Positions 14,509 through 17,108 of a DNA stretch of 17,108 nt are shown piece by piece. The translations under genes and the position numbers were made by a program. The DNA comes from Verrucomicrobiaceae bacterium. GTDB lineage: Bacteria > Verrucomicrobiota > Verrucomicrobiae > Verrucomicrobiales > Akkermansiaceae. Numbering within the stretch: position 1 is the first letter of the stretch; each line of letters begins with the position of its first letter. The stretch spans positions 1 to 17,108 of the forward strand of contig RPOS01000056.1 in assembly GCA_003820635.1 (NCBI GenBank), given 5' to 3'. The notes beneath the pieces are model-generated. The model was not told the origin of the DNA, ran no database searches, and saw nothing but the letters and a program-made list of their open reading frames with translations.

Positions 14509-15705
14509 CTAACGCGCCTCGACGACGATCTTGATGCCTTCCTGGCGGAGGTTGGTCTGGAAGGCCTCGCTGATCTGATCCAGCGGGAAGCGGTGGGTGA
14601 TGAGTTTTTCCACCGGGATGCCGATGCGTGCCGCGCGCTGCAGGAAATGATAGGCGTTCGGATATTCCCAACTGTTGTAGGCCCAGGTGCCAACCAGTGT
14701 GATTTCCTTTTTGCAAAAATCCTCGTGCGGATTGATCGAGGCCAGGCCGTTGTCCACGAAGAAGCCCACTTCGCAAACGCCGCCGCCGCGCCGGACGAGC
14801 TTGAAGATCGAGCTCGCCGCCTGCGGCACGCCGGTGACGGAAAACGCGAAGTGCGCGCCCATGCCCTTGGTCACGTTCAGCACCTCGCCCGCGAGGGTTT
14901 CGGCTGAGGGAAAACCGCGGAAGTTGATCGTGTGGTCCGCGCCCATCTCGCGGGCCAGGGCGAGGCGGCCGTCGTTGCCATCGATGGCGATGATGTTGTT
15001 CACACCGGCGGTGCGGATGATGGCGATGAGCATCAGGCCGATGGGCCCGCAGCCTTGGACGACCACGCGACTGCGGAAGTTGATCAGCCCGGTCTGCTTC
15101 GCCCGCTCCAGCGCGTGCGCCGCTACGGCGGCCGGCTCGATGAGCACGCGGAGGTCGAGGCTCATGTCATTGACCACGAAAAACGACGAGCCCGGCCGGA
15201 TGATGAGATACTCGCCGAAGTAGCCATTGAAATGGTTGTTCGGCTCGTCCGGCAGCAGGCCGTAGATGCGCAGGTCGTCGCAGAGGTTGGCCTTGGACGG
15301 ATCGTATTTGGCGATCATGCAGGCCTCGCTGGTTTCCAGCGTGCTGGTGACGATCTTGTCGCCCACGCGCACCGGTTTTCCCACGCTGTCCATTTTCACC
15401 GCGCCGCCGACCTGCACCACCTCGCCGGTGCCCTCGTGGCCGAGCACCACGGGAATCAGCTTGAAGGGATCGTTTTTGAAACAATGCACATCGGTGCCGC
15501 AAATGCCGCAGGCTTCCACGCGCACCAGGATCTCGTCCTCGCGGATCGGGCGCAGCGGAAATTGTTTCAGCTCGAGGCGTTCCTTTTCCACCAACACCGC
15601 CGCGCGGGCCGATGTGGGAATGGCCGCGCCGGCCGCGGTCGCCTGGCCGGTCGTGGCCAGCACGTCCTGAATGATGCGAGCGATGTCTGCGGGGTCGTAA
15701 TTCAT
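14509..15705 (-). CDS. Zinc-type medium-chain alcohol/polyol dehydrogenase with N-terminal targeting-like helix
   Basis: A 398-residue MDR-superfamily dehydrogenase. The core starts near residue 36. ACGICGTDVH gives catalytic zinc ligand C69, VLGHEGTGEV gives H90-E91, and IEPAAVAAHAL gives E190. The Rossmann motif VVVQGCGPIGLMLIA (214-228) is followed by an acidic residue at strand 2 (D242), which favours NAD(H). The four-cysteine structural-zinc lobe is not intact: only C129 and C142 remain in the region where CxxCxxC would be expected. Residues 1-18 (MNYDPADIARIIQDVLAT) would form an amphipathic helix, joined to the core by an Ala/Thr/Gly linker (19-35). This layout is typical of bacterial-microcompartment encapsulation peptides. 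The ATG at 15705 includes that helix. It follows the SH3 gene by 22 bases. Substrate unknown. Confidence 0.9.
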   Translation of the reverse strand: MNYDPADIARIIQDVLATTGQATAAGAAIPTSARAAVLVEKERLELKQFPLRPIREDEILVRVEACGICGTDVHCFKNDPFKLIPVVLGHEGTGEVVQVGGAVKMDSVGKPVRVGDKIVTSTLETSEACMIAKYDPSKANLCDDLRIYGLLPDEPNNHFNGYFGEYLIIRPGSSFFVVNDMSLDLRVLIEPAAVAAHALERAKQTGLINFRSRVVVQGCGPIGLMLIAIIRTAGVNNIIAIDGNDGRLALAREMGADHTINFRGFPSAETLAGEVLNVTKGMGAHFAFSVTGVPQAASSIFKLVRRGGGVCEVGFFVDNGLASINPHEDFCKKEITLVGTWAYNSWEYPNAYHFLQRAARIGIPVEKLITHRFPLDQISEAFQTNLRQEGIKIVVEAR

Positions 15706-15727
15706 GAGAGTGGGGAAAATTTCAGGC

Positions 15728-16069
15728 TCAGACCGGCCGCAGCAGGTAGCCGGCCACCCAGCCTTCCTCGCCGCGGTCGTTGCGGCACCAATGCCAGCCG
15801 TGGATCTGGCGCACGGATTCCAGATGATCGCCGCGGCGGATCGTCAGCACGGCGGGATCGAAAGCTTTAAGCGCGGTGAAACGATCACCGCCGGACGGCG
15901 TGAGGATTTCCTCCGGCACATAGCCGTCGTTGCCTGCGGCATCCTGCGCCCAGACCCAGCCCGGCCACGCGCGGTCCGCCGGACCCACGCGCACCTCGTC
16001 GCCGGGCCGCAAGCGGATCGGATCGCTGTCGCGTTCCTCGTAATCGGAGTTTGCAATGAAGGCGGCCAT
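15728..16069 (-). CDS. Small tandem SH3-like domain protein
   Basis: A 113-residue protein made almost entirely of two SH3-like modules, with no signal peptide or transmembrane segment. The first (about 3-56) runs from IANSDYEERDSDPIRLRPGD to WVWAQDAAGNDGYVPEEIL. The second (about 64-113) runs from FTALKAFDPAVLTIRRGDHL to GWHWCRNDRGEEGWVAGYLL. Both show the eukaryote-style order of an ALxxFD-like strand, an LxxGD turn, a W in the middle strand and a GWV/GYVP ending. The absence of an export signal suggests a cytoplasmic role, unlike the periplasmic SH3b proteins that bind cell wall. The gene lies 22 bases upstream of the dehydrogenase and 61 bases downstream of the alkC-like gene, so it may be cotranscribed with both. 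Partner unknown. Confidence 0.8.
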   Translation of the reverse strand: MAAFIANSDYEERDSDPIRLRPGDEVRVGPADRAWPGWVWAQDAAGNDGYVPEEILTPSGGDRFTALKAFDPAVLTIRRGDHLESVRQIHGWHWCRNDRGEEGWVAGYLLRPV

Positions 16070-16130
16070 GGTCCGGCCGGGAGGAAATCAGGTCCGCAGG
16101 GAAAGGCGAAGCCGGATTTTTCGCATCCGT

Positions 16131-17108
16131 TCACATCTCCAGCACAAACTTCCTCACCGGAAACGCCTTCCCGTTGATCCTCGGCTCGAAGTGATGGATG
16201 CCGGGATGATAGACGCGGGTGGTGACGGGCTTGAAGGAATGGCGTCCGGCGATTTCCCAGACTTCGCCCGACGCGAGTTCCCGGACGCGGCCTTTGAAGA
16301 CTTTCGGACTGAGGCTGCCGTTGGCTTTGCGGTGGTGGATGGCATAGTCGAACATCACTTTCAACGGCCGCCGCGTGGCATTGCGGACCATCAGGCGATA
16401 GCCGAGGCTGCCGCCGGATTTCACCGTTGTTTCCGCGAGTTCGATGGCTTCGAGTTCGAGCGATTTTGCCGAGCCGTAGCCGTGGAATTCCAACGCGCCT
16501 GGATGCCCGGCCTTCAACAGCGTGCGGCACGCGTGGCGGGCGAGTTTTGCCAGGCGCGGATCGTCCGGGTTCGCCTTTTGCCAGCGGGTGAGCGTCTCGA
16601 TGACCAGCTCCGGGTGGTGCTTGCTGAAATCGTTGAGATGATTCGAGACCGAGAGCCGCACGTAGTCGCTCGGATCGCGGTGGAGTTTTTCCAGCAGCTT
16701 CAACGTCGGATGCGGCGATTCCAGCAGTTCCGGCAGATTTCCACCCCACGGCAGCAACGGCCGGCTGCCTTCCGAGACAAGCCGCCGCACATGCTCGTCC
16801 GGATGCCCGCACCAAGCATGCAGCTGCACCAACGTCCGCTCCCGGTGCGCCCGCAAAAACGGCCGGATCGCAAACTCCGCGGTGAAACACTTAGTCATTT
16901 TGCTAAATAACTGCATCGCATCAGCGAAGTGTTCCGGTGCCAGACCGCGGCGGGCGACGATTTCCGTGAGCGGCCAGACGAGGAAACCGCGCAGGCCGCG
17001 GGTGTCCGCCTCGTCGGTGGCGAGGGTTTTCGCGAGGATGGAAAACAGCTCCGGCGGATGCGCGGGCAGGCCGGCTTCGACGCGGTCGGCGATGAGGTGC
17101 ATGCGTTG
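16131..17108 (-). CDS. AlkC-like DNA alkylation repair glycosylase (5' end beyond window)
   Basis: At least 325 residues of a HEAT-like-repeat DNA glycosylase of the AlkC/AlkD superfamily, which removes alkylated bases such as 3-methyladenine. The helical repeat region covers most of the first 190 visible residues, including HPDEHVRRLVSEGSRPLLPW and DPSDYVRLSVSNHLNDFSK. From about residue 205 to the end there is a beta-rich domain: a YRLMVRN strand, FDYAIHHRKANGSLSPKVFK, a TTRVYHPGIHHFEPRINGK stretch and a short final strand. This matches the Ig-like domain that distinguishes AlkC from AlkD. An ATG lies at 17102, but the frame stays open to the edge and AlkC proteins are longer at the N-terminus, so the gene is probably truncated by the window by some tens of residues. 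It heads the minus-strand group with the SH3 and dehydrogenase genes. Confidence 0.88.
   Translation of the reverse strand, partial: QRMHLIADRVEAGLPAHPPELFSILAKTLATDEADTRGLRGFLVWPLTEIVARRGLAPEHFADAMQLFSKMTKCFTAEFAIRPFLRAHRERTLVQLHAWCGHPDEHVRRLVSEGSRPLLPWGGNLPELLESPHPTLKLLEKLHRDPSDYVRLSVSNHLNDFSKHHPELVIETLTRWQKANPDDPRLAKLARHACRTLLKAGHPGALEFHGYGSAKSLELEAIELAETTVKSGGSLGYRLMVRNATRRPLKVMFDYAIHHRKANGSLSPKVFKGRVRELASGEVWEIAGRHSFKPVTTRVYHPGIHHFEPRINGKAFPVRKFVLEM

Noticed and set aside
13658..14776. Long minus-strand open frame opposite holA
   Set aside because: It runs antisense through holA and into the dehydrogenase gene, and its composition is that of a shadow frame.
16095..16135. CGGAT/ATCCG inverted repeat in the gap after the alkC-like gene
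   Set aside because: It is a 5-base-pair stem without a U-rich tail on the minus strand, so it does not support a terminator.
1..17108. CRISPR arrays, insertion sequences, phage genes, rRNA
   Set aside because: No regularly spaced long repeats, transposase or phage motifs, terminal inverted repeats flanking genes, or rRNA-like sequence were seen.

Overview
The window reads as a chromosomal, housekeeping-type segment of a GC-rich Verrucomicrobiota bacterium. The strongest lineage hint is a TPR-plus-secretin protein that looks like the Amuc_1098 type IV pilus outer-membrane family known from Akkermansia. Supporting hints are the high GC content and the near absence of clear Shine-Dalgarno sites (only cutA has a good one). 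Genus-level placement cannot be made from the sequence alone. No insertion sequence, prophage, CRISPR array, tRNA or rRNA was seen.

Layout from left to right. A PAS-containing sensor histidine kinase (minus, 34-1206) diverges from cutA (plus, 1250-1564). A strong intrinsic terminator at 1564-1597 closes a minus-strand block made of a pilus-type secretin (3929-6307), a single-pass membrane protein with a large extracytoplasmic part (2360-3895) and a long-form ribosome hibernation factor (hpf, 1616-2212). Further right, still on the minus strand, lie a CNNM/CorC-type membrane protein (9124-10443), a GYF_2 membrane protein (8291-9064), a MenH-like hydrolase (7512-8246) and the bifunctional FAD synthetase ribF (6542-7501). 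Upstream of these is a NYN-nuclease/LOTUS-domain protein (10530-11861), then rpe (11915-12574).

rpe diverges from tadA (12672-13205, plus). tadA is followed by holA (13286-14440, plus), which converges on a minus-strand group: a zinc-type alcohol dehydrogenase with an unusual N-terminal helix (14509-15705), a small tandem-SH3 protein (15728-16069) and an AlkC-like DNA glycosylase cut by the right edge (16131 onward).

The gene content covers metabolism (rpe, ribF, menH), translation and ribosome storage (tadA, hpf), replication and repair (holA, alkC-like) and envelope biology (secretin and partner, CorC-like). The items most worth following up are: (i) an octamer YCTAACAR found six times on the plus strand and never on the minus, including once in a plus-strand gene; (ii) the dehydrogenase whose N-terminal extension looks like a bacterial-microcompartment encapsulation peptide; (iii) a LexA-box-like dyad in the ribF-secretin gap; (iv) a bacterial NYN plus LOTUS protein with an unassigned C-terminal region; (v) the conserved-looking pairing of secretin and membrane partner. 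No complete undescribed system is proven here.
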